Positions 18,974 to 27,430 of a stretch of DNA of 64,000 bases are shown in pieces. Numbering within the stretch: the first letter of the stretch is position 1; every line of letters starts with the position of its first letter. This DNA comes from CAYTPI01 sp964439625. GTDB taxonomy: Bacteria; Chloroflexota; Anaerolineae; Aggregatilineales; UBA3940. The notes beneath the pieces were generated by a model. That model ran no database searches and was not told where the DNA came from. It worked only from the letters and a program-made list of their open reading frames with translations. Where the stretch lies: NCBI GenBank assembly GCA_964439625.1, contig CAYTPI010000021.1, positions 1-64,000 on the forward strand, written 5' to 3'. A program made the translations under genes and the position numbers.

Positions 18974-19966
18974 TTGACTGAAAAAGAATTAATACGTTCA
19001 AATAAGCGGAACTCCGACGAACGACAATACACTATTGAAGGTCTTGTTATTAAGCAACAGAGCGGTTTCTTCACCGTTCAAACAGACCTCGGCCCCGTCG
19101 ACAACATTAAACTACGTGGGATTCTTCTAAAAGAACAATTGACAACAGACCCCGTTGCCATTGGTGATATTGTTATGGTGGCCTTTACACCTGAGGGGGC
19201 GGCCTTCATTGACTCAGTTAAGCCCCGGGCGCGCGCGTTTGTTCGCCAGAAACCGCCCGCAGAGCGCAATAACCGCATCTTTGACCGTGAGCAGGTAATC
19301 ATTGCCAATCCGGATCAAGTCGTCTTCGTCTTTGCTTGCGCTGACCCACAGCCCAAACCGCGTGCGCTCGATCGCTTCCTTGTGCTAGCAGAGCGCGCCG
19401 GGGTCCCTGCTGCCATTTGTGCCAATAAAATTGATTTGGTTGGTATCAAGCGCGCCAAAGAGCTATTCCATCTTTATGAAGGCATCGGCTACCCTGTATA
19501 TTATACGAGCGCCAAACAAGGTACCGGTGTGGGGGTCTTGTATGAGCAGTTGCTCGGAAAAATATCAGCCTTCACTGGGCCATCTGGCGTAGGCAAAAGC
19601 AGCCTGCTGAACGCTATCCAACCGGGGCTGGGTCTCTCAGTGAAAACCGTCAGTGAAGCGACGACTAAAGGTCGTCACACAACTGTCTCATCGCAGATGT
19701 TTCCGCTTGATGGTGGCGGCTACGTCGCAGATACACCAGGCATCAGGGCGATTGGCTTATACAATATTGAACCATCTGAAGTAGATGGCTACTTTCCTGA
19801 ACTCAGTCCGTTAATCAATGACTGTCGTTTCTCAGACTGTGCCCATGTCAATGAACCAGGGTGTGCAGTCCAAGCTGCCATCGAAGCCGGCGAGATTAGC
19901 GCAGAACGCTATAAAAGCTACTTATTGCTGCGCGAAGAGGTCGACGAAATCTATTATCGCTGTTAG
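18974..19966 (+). CDS. rsgA: Ribosome small subunit-dependent GTPase A
   Basis: A 330-residue circularly permuted GTPase that matures the 30S subunit. After an OB-fold N-terminal domain the G motifs occur in permuted order: G4 NKID near residue 155, then G1 GPSGVGKSS near 210, then G3 DTPG near 255. A C-terminal zinc-binding segment carries CRFSDC..H..EPGC. This order and the Cys/His set define RsgA (YjeQ). The start is a TTG with GAGG upstream. The 208-base upstream region probably holds its promoter. Downstream lies a hairpin shared with the convergent debranching enzyme gene. Confidence 0.95.
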   Translation: MTEKELIRSNKRNSDERQYTIEGLVIKQQSGFFTVQTDLGPVDNIKLRGILLKEQLTTDPVAIGDIVMVAFTPEGAAFIDSVKPRARAFVRQKPPAERNNRIFDREQVIIANPDQVVFVFACADPQPKPRALDRFLVLAERAGVPAAICANKIDLVGIKRAKELFHLYEGIGYPVYYTSAKQGTGVGVLYEQLLGKISAFTGPSGVGKSSLLNAIQPGLGLSVKTVSEATTKGRHTTVSSQMFPLDGGGYVADTPGIRAIGLYNIEPSEVDGYFPELSPLINDCRFSDCAHVNEPGCAVQAAIEAGEISAERYKSYLLLREEVDEIYYRC

Positions 19967-19971
19967 AGGTA

Positions 19972-20004
19972 AAAGGGGCCTGCTCACGGCAAGCAGACCC
20001 CTTT
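19972..20004. terminator. Bidirectional terminator hairpin
   Basis: AAAGGGG-C-CTGCT (19972-19984) pairs with AGCAG-A-CCCCTTT (19992-20004) around a seven-base loop, with one mismatch. It lies between the stop codons of two convergent genes (rsgA ending 19966, debranching enzyme ending 20011). Short T runs occur on both strands, consistent with stopping transcription from both sides. Confidence 0.7.
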
Positions 20005-20010
20005 GCCAGC

Positions 20011-21981
20011 TTAGATTGTTTCACTCCAAGCACGCAGCACTTCAGCGACACTCCATGCTTGCGCAATCGCACCGCGGGGTGTGTAAGGCGGTGAGCCATC
20101 GTAAATCTCACTGATGGTGCCCAACCCATGACTGCTGTGGTTACCAATCAGCGGTTCGAGGAATGAGCGTGCCATTTTACGGTCTCTATAAACGCGTAGA
20201 TGCGCTGTCACAAATGGCCCCATCAACCATGACCAAATTGTTCCTTGATGATAGGCGGAATCGCGATCTTTCTGATCACCCCCATACGAACCGGTGTAGT
20301 CCATCTCATTGGGTGCGAGGCTGCGCAAACCAAATGATGTTAGCAGGTGGCGAGCACAAATATCGACAATCTCCTTCTGACGCTCCCGTTTGAGCGGTGA
20401 GTGCGGCAGCGACACAGCAAAAATTTGATTGGGGCGCAATTGAGAGTCATTGCCGTTTGGCCCATCGATGACATCGTAACAATAGCCTGCAACTGGGTTC
20501 CAAAAGCGGACAAACCCTTCCTTGACTCGCTTCGCCCGTTCTTCATATTCAGCAGCATTGTTGTCCATCTCTAACTCACGAGCGAACTCAGCTAGAATAC
20601 ACAATGCGTTATACCATAGGGCGTTAACTTCGACGGCTTTCCCCTCACGCGGCGTGATGACCCAATCACCGACTTTGGCATCCATCCATGTGAGCTGGAC
20701 ACCTTCTTCACCCGAATACAATAATTGATCCATCATATCTACTTTGATGCTGTAACGAGTTCCACCGGTGTATGCTTCAATAATATCTTGGAGAACAGGG
20801 AACAATTCGCGTACCAGGTCTTCATCAGCTGTCGCTTGGAAATAGGCTCGTATGGCCTCAAAGTACCATAACGATGCATCAACACTGTTGTATTGTGGTT
20901 CCTCATCAGATTCGGGCAGCGTGTTAGGCAACATACCTTGGTCAGCAAAACGGGCGAACGTGCGGAGAATACGCTCCGCGTAAGAGTAGCGACCGGTTGT
21001 TAGCGTCAGCCCTGGCAGACTGATCATCGTATCGCGGCCCCAATCACCAAACCATGGGTAGCCAGCAATAATGGTACGCCCATCCGGGTCTTCAGGTGTG
21101 GGACGACGTACAATAAATTGATTTGCCGCCAATACCAACTGATCAATTTCCGGCCCGGCCTCTTTATGGGGGCAAGCTTCGGTCAGGTTGCGTTCGTGCT
21201 GCTTACGCTGCTCTAGTGCTTCATCCCCATCAAGATTAGGTTCTACTTCAGTACTGGCGACAATAGTGAACGACTCATTTAAGCTTATTGTTGCGACAAA
21301 CTCAACAGCCATTAGGTGGTCATCATGTGCCTCAAGGCCACGATAAATCTCTTGCGCCAGATAGAAGTCCTTATACCAAACATGCCGAGGCTTAGCTTCA
21401 GCATCCTTGCTCAACAGGCTAAAAGGCACAGCACCAAAATGCGCATGCACACGTACACCATTATCCACACTACGGATATCCATCCGCCAGTCTCCAGAGA
21501 ATGTCACCGCGTGGTGATCACGATAGTTCACCAGCGCTCGCACCTTGACCTTGACCGGTCGCAGCCCACGCACAAGCCGGTATTGAGCATAGGTGGTGTT
21601 CTCGCCACGCTGCATCCAGACTCGTTTTTCAAGGAGCGCATCGCTAAAGCCATAACGCCAAGTTGGGACGCGTCCTTCCAGAAAGAAGGTCTCGATGCGC
21701 CCAGCGCCTTCGCGCTCTCTTTGCCCGCTTGCCCAGCGGTTTGCGTACAGCGGCACCACAGTACCGTCGTAATAGGCTGTGGCTTCTAACTTAGAAAGCA
21801 ACAGCGTCCGTTTACCAGGTGGGTCTAAGGCAGCGATTAACAGACCATGGTACCGGCGCGTCAATACATCCGCGATGGTGCTGGAGCCATACCCACCTAT
21901 CCCATTGGTGATTAACCATTCACGTTTCGTGGCAGCTTCAAAGTCACCACAAATATCCCGTCCAAATTCAACAACTGGCAT
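20011..21981 (-). CDS. Glycogen debranching enzyme (amylo-alpha-1,6-glucosidase, archaeal type)
   Basis: A 656-residue two-domain protein. The N-terminal beta domain (about 1-215) contains the family's ITNGIGGYGSST and RRYHGLL signatures. The C-terminal (alpha/alpha)6 catalytic domain (about 270-656) carries WFGDWGRDTMISL, the acid region of GDE_C proteins, and the AHLRVY stretch near the end. Length and architecture match archaeal/bacterial GDEs that hydrolyse alpha-1,6 branches in glycogen or related glucans in the cytosol. No other glycogen gene is in the window, so its place in storage metabolism is inferred from the family. Confidence 0.92.
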   Translation of the reverse strand: MPVVEFGRDICGDFEAATKREWLITNGIGGYGSSTIADVLTRRYHGLLIAALDPPGKRTLLLSKLEATAYYDGTVVPLYANRWASGQREREGAGRIETFFLEGRVPTWRYGFSDALLEKRVWMQRGENTTYAQYRLVRGLRPVKVKVRALVNYRDHHAVTFSGDWRMDIRSVDNGVRVHAHFGAVPFSLLSKDAEAKPRHVWYKDFYLAQEIYRGLEAHDDHLMAVEFVATISLNESFTIVASTEVEPNLDGDEALEQRKQHERNLTEACPHKEAGPEIDQLVLAANQFIVRRPTPEDPDGRTIIAGYPWFGDWGRDTMISLPGLTLTTGRYSYAERILRTFARFADQGMLPNTLPESDEEPQYNSVDASLWYFEAIRAYFQATADEDLVRELFPVLQDIIEAYTGGTRYSIKVDMMDQLLYSGEEGVQLTWMDAKVGDWVITPREGKAVEVNALWYNALCILAEFARELEMDNNAAEYEERAKRVKEGFVRFWNPVAGYCYDVIDGPNGNDSQLRPNQIFAVSLPHSPLKRERQKEIVDICARHLLTSFGLRSLAPNEMDYTGSYGGDQKDRDSAYHQGTIWSWLMGPFVTAHLRVYRDRKMARSFLEPLIGNHSSHGLGTISEIYDGSPPYTPRGAIAQAWSVAEVLRAWSETI

Positions 21982-22217
21982 GATGTCTCAAGAATCCCTT
22001 TCAACAGTTTTGATTGAGAGTGTGTGTCAACTGAGTGGCTGGGTGGCACATTATTAAATGCATCGACATTGATTAGCGTGTATGTAATACTTCCCATTGG
22101 CTCGGCAAGTGATTCAGCTTCTACCATCGTGATTATATGCGATCCGCTTGAATTATGTAGAAGACTATCGCATGACGTTTGGTCAATGATATACTGGTGT
22201 TATTCTAAAAGCGCTTT

Positions 22218-23126
22218 GTGACTGGAATTATCGTAACTATGTCAGAAACAAACAACGCAGGGGTTGACCTGCATATGCAACTCATGACAAGGATGACAGA
22301 ATTGGAAGACGCCTCTAGGCGTCTCGATGAGGTTATGGATATCCTCTTCGACAGCCTCAAAGAACATGGCTTCCAACCGACCAAGCATCTTGTCAACCGG
22401 CGGCAGCATCTTAACAATACGATCCAGTCGGTCAAAGTAACCAGCAATCGGCTTGATCAGCAGCTTCAACGGTTTGAAGAGTTGGTTCGTATTTCAGCGC
22501 TGCTGACATCTTCATTAGAACTCTCTGACGTGCTCGAAGACGTGATGGATACGGTTGTCAGTTTGACTGGGGCAGAACGCGCCTACCTAATGCTTTACGA
22601 CGAGGATGGCGAGCTAACCGTCCGTGCTGCCCGTAACTGGAACCAACAGACCATCAATGAAAGTGAGGTCGGTCTCAGCCAGAGTGTCGTAGATGCTGCC
22701 GTAAGCGAACGGCGTCCCATCCTGACGACAAACGCACAAGCTGACACCCGCTTTATGGATCAAGAAAGTATTGTGATGCAGAAGCTGCGCTCAATACTTT
22801 GTATTCCGGCTATCCTTGGTGATAAGCCTGTTGGCGTTCTATACGCTGATAACCGTTTGAAAAAAGGTGTCTTTACTGAAGAGATCATCCCAATTCTGAC
22901 GGCCTTTGGCAACCAAGTTGCCATCGCCATTGCTAATGCGCAACTTCACGGCAAAGTCCAAGACGACCTCCAGCAGGCCAAGATGCAAATTAAGGAACTG
23001 CAGATCAACGTTGATGCCAATAAGGTTGAACGCGAAGTCACTCAAATTACGGAAACACCGTACTTCAAAGAACTAGCAGAGGCCGCTAAGCAGATGCGGA
23101 GCCGGCAGCGCCAGCAGGAAGACTAG
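22218..23126 (+). CDS. GAF-domain signalling protein
   Basis: A 302-residue soluble protein. The open frame begins with a GTG at 22218. The ATG at 22239, with GGA upstream, is an equally good start and would remove seven residues. Residues about 15-85 form a heptad-rich coiled coil, about 90-245 a GAF domain (LTGAERAYLMLYDED, SILCIPAILGDKPVGVLYADN), and the tail is a second coiled coil. No kinase, cyclase or HTH output is attached, so it probably signals through partners. Ligand is unknown. The 236-base gap to the divergent debranching gene should hold both promoters. Confidence 0.85.
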   Translation: MTGIIVTMSETNNAGVDLHMQLMTRMTELEDASRRLDEVMDILFDSLKEHGFQPTKHLVNRRQHLNNTIQSVKVTSNRLDQQLQRFEELVRISALLTSSLELSDVLEDVMDTVVSLTGAERAYLMLYDEDGELTVRAARNWNQQTINESEVGLSQSVVDAAVSERRPILTTNAQADTRFMDQESIVMQKLRSILCIPAILGDKPVGVLYADNRLKKGVFTEEIIPILTAFGNQVAIAIANAQLHGKVQDDLQQAKMQIKELQINVDANKVEREVTQITETPYFKELAEAAKQMRSRQRQQED

Positions 23127-23206
23127 CCCCTAAACCAGAATTAAATAGAGGTACTTACTCATAGGAAAAGCAAGTACTTCTGTCTTAGTCTCGACTGCGG
23201 GTTAGG

Positions 23207-23953
23207 CTAGCCTAATATCGCTTGGATTTGCGTGATTAATTCTTTAGTCAGAAAGGGTTTTGAAATGTCCCCTGTGAAGGCCGCTGCCTCTACCCTCTGA
23301 CGATGATGTTTCATGGCATGGGCGGTCAACGCGATTACCGGCAATGAAGCTAGCTTGGGCCGCTTACGAATTTCCGCATAAGCTGTAAATCCATCCATAA
23401 CGGGCATAGACAAATCCATCAGCACAAACGATGGCTTCAAACCCACATCTAATAGTACCAATGCTTCCTGACCATCTTCTGCGATTGTAACGTCCGCTCC
23501 ATACAGCGTACCCAGCACAGACTCTGCCAATTCCTGCGCCAAAGCATAGAGCGTTTTACCCACTTCATCCGCTTTGCTTTTGATGGCTAACCAAGCCTGA
23601 TAACAACAAGCGATGTGATTGCGCTGTGGACGTTGTTTGCGGCATTGGCACTTCTCAATCCCAGTCAATTGCTTCAATTCGCGGTGCAACTGCTCCACTT
23701 GCCAACGGACGGCATCCTCGTCTTGGACATCGTCCGCGCTGAGGGAAGCCTCAGAATTGGTAATGACCCAGTCAATGTCGCCGTTTGGTGCAACTATCTT
23801 GAAAAGTCGCACGAGAAAAGGCACTTTTTTGAGTTTGACCATCACGCCGTTTTGTAACCGATCGCCTGTCCACTCAATCTCTTGCAGATGCTTATAGCCT
23901 TCTTCTTTCGACACGCTCACCAAGCGGTTTGACTTAAGCGCCTTCGTTGTCAC
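23207..23953 (-). pseudogene. Chimeric ORF: transposase C-terminus fused to a truncated response-regulator receiver
   Basis: Residues 1 to about 140 are the C-terminal part of an IS701/IS4-like DDE transposase, including the catalytic Glu context QLHRELKQLTG. Residues about 141-248 are a receiver domain missing its first strand and acidic pair. The receiver retains the phosphorylatable Asp in LMDLSMPVMDG (about residue 180), the Thr in ALTAHAM and the Lys in SKPF. The frame is continuous across the junction. It was most likely created when an insertion element cut into a receiver-containing gene. Without the acidic pocket, normal phosphotransfer is unlikely. Whether the chimera is expressed is unknown. 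Confidence 0.75.
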
Positions 23954-24260
23954 TCCACTGGCGCTTGACTATCTCCATCTTACGGGCATATTTTTTGGCT
24001 TTTACGCTATCATCTACAATCGGATGAGCGGCTGGGCTATCATTCAATAATGGACTGACCTGCTCCCACAGGTGGCGTGCCGTTAATTTCTCGCGATAAA
24101 GATAATCATTGACCGCGTCATGGCTCACATCCTCAAAATGTTTCGCTAAATTTTTGCAGGTATGATTGATTGGTGTGCTAATCAGATATTCGATATAGTT
24201 CTTTTTTATAACCATACCTCTATCATAATAAATCAACATTTTGTCCTGTTAAGCGAAAAG
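23536..24260 (-). mobile_element. Internally deleted IS701-like insertion sequence remnant
   Basis: Two transposase pieces lie end to end: the N-terminal part (23934-24239) and the C-terminal part (about 23536-23950). They join at about 23936-23942 with a frame change and about 100 missing codons, including the middle catalytic Asp. Ends are approximate. The right boundary lies between 24239 and the MFS tail near 24311; the left boundary is where receiver sequence begins. No terminal inverted repeats or target duplication could be confirmed. The element cannot encode an active transposase. Confidence 0.7.
23934..24239 (-). pseudogene. Transposase N-terminal fragment
   Basis: 101 residues matching the start of IS701-family transposases: a YLISTPINHTC segment, the AKHFEDVSHDAVNDYL helix, and the first catalytic Asp in HPIVDDSV followed by the KRQWSDNE stretch. 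It ends prematurely at a TAA created at the internal deletion junction. Immediately after the junction the C-terminal part continues in another frame with KSNRLV, which normally lies about 100 residues downstream. Confidence 0.75.
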
Positions 24261-24310
24261 TCTAGCTACATAAGGCTTAAAGTTAGCGTTGCTGCAAAAA
24301 GTGGCGGGAA

Positions 24311-24508
24311 AGCGGCTATGCTTTCAGTACATTGTTGGGTGGTGTGTTGTCGGATATGTTCTCGATTCAGGTTGCCGTCCTGGTCATCGCTGTACTGACC
24401 GTGTTTTCCGGTCTTATCACGGCTATCTACTTACCAGAAACGGTTCAACTGTCCGATGTGCCGGTCACGGCATTAGAGCTTTCAACCAAACGTCAGGATT
24501 CTGCATGA
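24311..24508 (+). pseudogene. C-terminal remnant of an MFS permease
   Basis: In the frame ending at TGA 24506-24508 the translation reads STLLGGVLSDMFS, a hydrophobic helix, then LITAIYLPET and a polar tail. This is typical of the last transmembrane helices and C-terminus of a major facilitator transporter. Nothing recognisable precedes it, so the rest was lost at the insertion-element boundary. The stop overlaps the next gene's start (ATGA at 24505-24508), suggesting that permease and nucleoside phosphorylase were once translationally coupled. There is no usable start codon of its own. Confidence 0.55.
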
Positions 24509-25287
24509 GCTACCCGATTCTGGAAAATAAAGATCACGATGCGCCATCAGTGTTTACGGCTGAAAATCTGCTGCGGGAAGCACGACGGCAAAAATCGCTT
24601 TCGCTAGAACCAGTTCCAGAAGTGTGTATGCTCGATCCTGATGGTGATCTGGCGCAGTATTTGCTAGACAGCGGCGCGGGCCATTTGCATCCGAACTGGT
24701 CATGTTACCACACCCGCTTGATTGTCTTTACCCATAATGAAGTGACATATGGTGTCGTGCCCTATGCCGTCGGCGCGTCGTTCGCTGTCCTGGTCGCTGA
24801 GGAGCTTTTTGCATCGGGATGCAAATTACTGATTAGCATTACGTCTGCCGGGCAGATTGTCCCAGCGGGTCAGCCGCCGTATTTTGTGCTGATTGACCGG
24901 GCGCTGCGCGATGAGGGCACGAGTTATCACTATCTGCCACCGGCACGCTACAGCGAAATCCGCACCGACTTACAGAAACGGTTGGATGGTGTGTTTGAAA
25001 GCGCAGCAGAACGTGTGTTGCGTGGAGCAACCTGGACGACTGATGCGCCTTTCCGTGAAACGAAAGCTGCTATTGCCAGCGCGCACGCTGAAGGCATTCT
25101 GGGTGTGGAAATGGAAGCCGCTGCACTCTATGCCTTCGCCCGGGCGAAAACAAAAGATGTCGTTTGTTTCGCCCACATCACGAACCAGATGGCACAGATT
25201 GAAGGCGATTTTGAGAAGGGGGCGAACAATGGCAGCGACAGGGCGCTGGAAGTTGTCTCTCTAACAGCGAAAGCCTGCATGCGTTAA
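24505..25287 (+). CDS. Nucleoside phosphorylase family protein
   Basis: A 260-residue phosphorylase superfamily enzyme. The frame is open from 24289, but the ATG at 24505 is the likely start: CAGGA lies seven bases upstream and similarity begins there. Features of the PNP/uridine phosphorylase fold include an SITSAGQI loop (near residue 112) for phosphate or base, and GVEMEAAALYAFA (near residue 200), whose MEAA segment binds ribose. It probably cleaves a purine or pyrimidine nucleoside in the cytosol. The upstream MFS remnant, if it was a nucleoside importer, would fit a salvage operon that has lost its transporter. Confidence 0.82.
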   Translation: MSYPILENKDHDAPSVFTAENLLREARRQKSLSLEPVPEVCMLDPDGDLAQYLLDSGAGHLHPNWSCYHTRLIVFTHNEVTYGVVPYAVGASFAVLVAEELFASGCKLLISITSAGQIVPAGQPPYFVLIDRALRDEGTSYHYLPPARYSEIRTDLQKRLDGVFESAAERVLRGATWTTDAPFRETKAAIASAHAEGILGVEMEAAALYAFARAKTKDVVCFAHITNQMAQIEGDFEKGANNGSDRALEVVSLTAKACMR

Positions 25288-25288
25288 A

Positions 25289-25567
25289 TTGGATTACGAG
25301 ACTGCATTACTGTATGCAGATCAAGGTTCGCGACAGTTCATTCTCTTATCTCTAGCGGAGGTTTATCGTACTAGCGGGAAACTGGATAGGGCTGCAGCCA
25401 CATATGAAGAATATGTCAATAATCCTAACGTTGATCCGGAGCTGAGCCGCTTTCACATTATGCTGATGCGCCCGGATACGCCACTGCTTGACGGAGACTA
25501 TTTACCGTTAACGTTGACGTTTGTTCCTGGTTTAGAGGTCACAACCCAGGCGCTTGACTTCAGGTAA
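25289..25567 (+). CDS. Small TPR-like protein or fragment
   Basis: 92 residues beginning at TTG one base after the preceding stop. One TPR-like helical hairpin (LAEVYRTSGKLDRAAATYEEY) is followed by a short tail of unclear nature. It may be a remnant of a longer TPR gene truncated by the rearrangements just upstream, or a small real gene. Nothing in it identifies a function. Confidence 0.4.
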   Translation: MDYETALLYADQGSRQFILLSLAEVYRTSGKLDRAAATYEEYVNNPNVDPELSRFHIMLMRPDTPLLDGDYLPLTLTFVPGLEVTTQALDFR

Positions 25568-25587
25568 AATTCCCTGACAGCTGTGTA

Positions 25588-26697
25588 TTAACTTTGATAC
25601 ACTTCTCGCCGACGGAGGGTTTTCGCCAGCACATCATGCCGAATATTAACGCCGATTCCCGGAGCAGATGGCACGGTGATAGTGCCATCGTCGTTTAGCG
25701 TAAAGACATGGTCGATGATGTCCTCGTGCCAATAGCGATCAGTTGCGGAGATATCCCCCGGATGCACGAAGTTGGGCAGCGATGCCATGGCAAGGTTGTG
25801 GGCACGTCCAACGCCCGACTCGAGCAGGCCACCGCACCACACAGCAAGTTCATTCTCTTGGCAAACATCGTGAATCTTGACCGCATTGCTAATACCGCCA
25901 ACACGCGCCGGCTTGATGTTAATAATACGGCCACTACCCAAACTGATCATCTCGCGTGCTTGCGATGGAGTCTTGATGCTCTCATCAAGGCAGATGGGCG
26001 TTTCAAGTTGGGGTTGCAGCGTCGCATGGTCGATTAAGTCGTCGTATGACAAAGGCTGCTCCAGCATGACGAGGTTGAATGCGTCAATCTGTTTGAGATG
26101 CTCGGCATCACTCAAGGAGAAAGCTGCATTTGCATCACCCATCAGTTCGAGATCAGGAAAGGCCTGGCGCAGCGCTTGGAGCAGGTCAACGTCCCGTCCA
26201 GGCTTGATTTTGATCTTAATTTGCCGATAGCCTTGTTCTACAAATGACCCGACACGCTCCACCAAAACTTCGGTTGATTTTTGTAACCCAACACTGACGC
26301 GGACGCGCACTGCATCACGCACCCCATTGAGCCGCTTCTTAAGCGAAATACCTTGCTGTTTCGCATCTAAATCCCAAATCGCTGCTTCAATACCAGCTTT
26401 TGCCATCGGGTGCCCCCGCACAAACGCGACTACATTCGAAAAAGTCTCTGGAATAACGTCATTAGCAGCAATTACTGCTGGTATCAAGTAGTCACGTTGG
26501 GTGTGCCAGCAAGTTTGGATCGTTTCATATGAGTAGAGTGGTGCTTCATCAACGGGAGATTCGCCATAGCCCACAAGTCCATCTGCGTAAACAGCAATGA
26601 TGATCTTCTGAACGTCCGTCACGGCACCAAAGCTGGTCTCAAATGGGTGCTTTAGTGGCATTGCGATATGCCATTGTTCAATACGCTCAATTTTCAT
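25588..26697 (-). CDS. Enolase-superfamily enzyme, MenC / N-acylamino acid racemase type
   Basis: A 369-residue muconate lactonising subgroup enzyme. The N-terminal capping domain shows LKHPFETSFG. The barrel shows KIKIKPGRD (KxK catalytic lysines near residue 165), the three metal ligands in GDANAAF, MLEQPL and CLDES, and the second catalytic Lys in NIKPARVGG. This complete set matches the o-succinylbenzoate synthase / N-acylamino acid racemase family. Members may make o-succinylbenzoate for menaquinone, racemise N-acyl amino acids, or do both. No other men gene is adjacent, so the physiological reaction is uncertain. The start overlaps the stop of the upstream flavin protein gene by one base. 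Confidence 0.88.
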   Translation of the reverse strand: MKIERIEQWHIAMPLKHPFETSFGAVTDVQKIIIAVYADGLVGYGESPVDEAPLYSYETIQTCWHTQRDYLIPAVIAANDVIPETFSNVVAFVRGHPMAKAGIEAAIWDLDAKQQGISLKKRLNGVRDAVRVRVSVGLQKSTEVLVERVGSFVEQGYRQIKIKIKPGRDVDLLQALRQAFPDLELMGDANAAFSLSDAEHLKQIDAFNLVMLEQPLSYDDLIDHATLQPQLETPICLDESIKTPSQAREMISLGSGRIINIKPARVGGISNAVKIHDVCQENELAVWCGGLLESGVGRAHNLAMASLPNFVHPGDISATDRYWHEDIIDHVFTLNDDGTITVPSAPGIGVNIRHDVLAKTLRRREVYQS

Positions 26698-27254
26698 TAG
26701 GACTCGCCCTGTTGAGCAATATGCGTTGGCAGACCGTCAATGCTGCACCAGTTATCCTCAGCATGGGTGGCCTCTAATTCTTCTGGCTTTGCCGTCCAGT
26801 AGCGCGGAAGCGTATTGCGCTCTTCGACGAACTCATACTTCGGCACAGCATAACCGCATGACGTCTGTACTCGGTCAACGTCACAAACGATAATCTGGCG
26901 CATGCCGGGGAAGTCAGGGAAATTGGGCTTCAGGGTATGCCAGTCAGCGGTTCCCTGAAGGATGACACGTCCTTGCCCGTACAGCCGTAGAATATTGGGT
27001 GGCCCTTCAAAAGCGCAAAACATAAAGGTCATCCGACGGTTCTCAAGAATATGAGCCGATGTCTCGTTGCCGCTGCCTGTCATATCAAGGTAAGCGACTG
27101 TGTTAGCATCTAATACGCGGAAGGTGTTCAACCCTTTGGGGGATAAGTTGACACGCCCATCTGGTGAAAGCGGTGCCGTCGCGACGAAAAACATCTGCTG
27201 TTTCTCGATGAATGCTTTCTGTTGTGTGGAGATCTGATCGTAAAATTCAGCCAT
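26697..27254 (-). CDS. Pyridoxamine 5'-phosphate oxidase-family flavin-binding protein
   Basis: A 185-residue split-barrel protein of the PNPOx-like superfamily. The N-terminal half has FFVATAPLSPDGRVNLSPKG, an FMN or F420 phosphate-binding type stretch. NRRMTFMFCAFEGPP and LRLYGQGRVI follow, both typical of this branch. Such proteins bind FMN, F420 or heme, and the cofactor cannot be chosen by eye. It forms an overlapping pair with the MenC-like gene and probably shares its transcript. Confidence 0.85.
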   Translation of the reverse strand: MAEFYDQISTQQKAFIEKQQMFFVATAPLSPDGRVNLSPKGLNTFRVLDANTVAYLDMTGSGNETSAHILENRRMTFMFCAFEGPPNILRLYGQGRVILQGTADWHTLKPNFPDFPGMRQIIVCDVDRVQTSCGYAVPKYEFVEERNTLPRYWTAKPEELEATHAEDNWCSIDGLPTHIAQQGES

Positions 27255-27430
27255 GATCTCCTGCCTTTCTTTATATGGCAGCGATCCCTTGATTGTTTAG
27301 AGGATACGCCGGGAGAATATTATACGTTCATCTTCAAAGAACAATTGTTCCGAATTTGATGGTGCAGATCGTCAATCGAACATAAAATAGATACGAGCAA
27401 GATACATTACTCACCATACTTTGATTTTTA

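Noticed and set aside
23143..23181. Inverted GTACTT...AAGTAC after the GAF gene, considered as a terminator
   Set aside because: The stem is short, AT-rich, and lacks a T run; the evidence is too weak.
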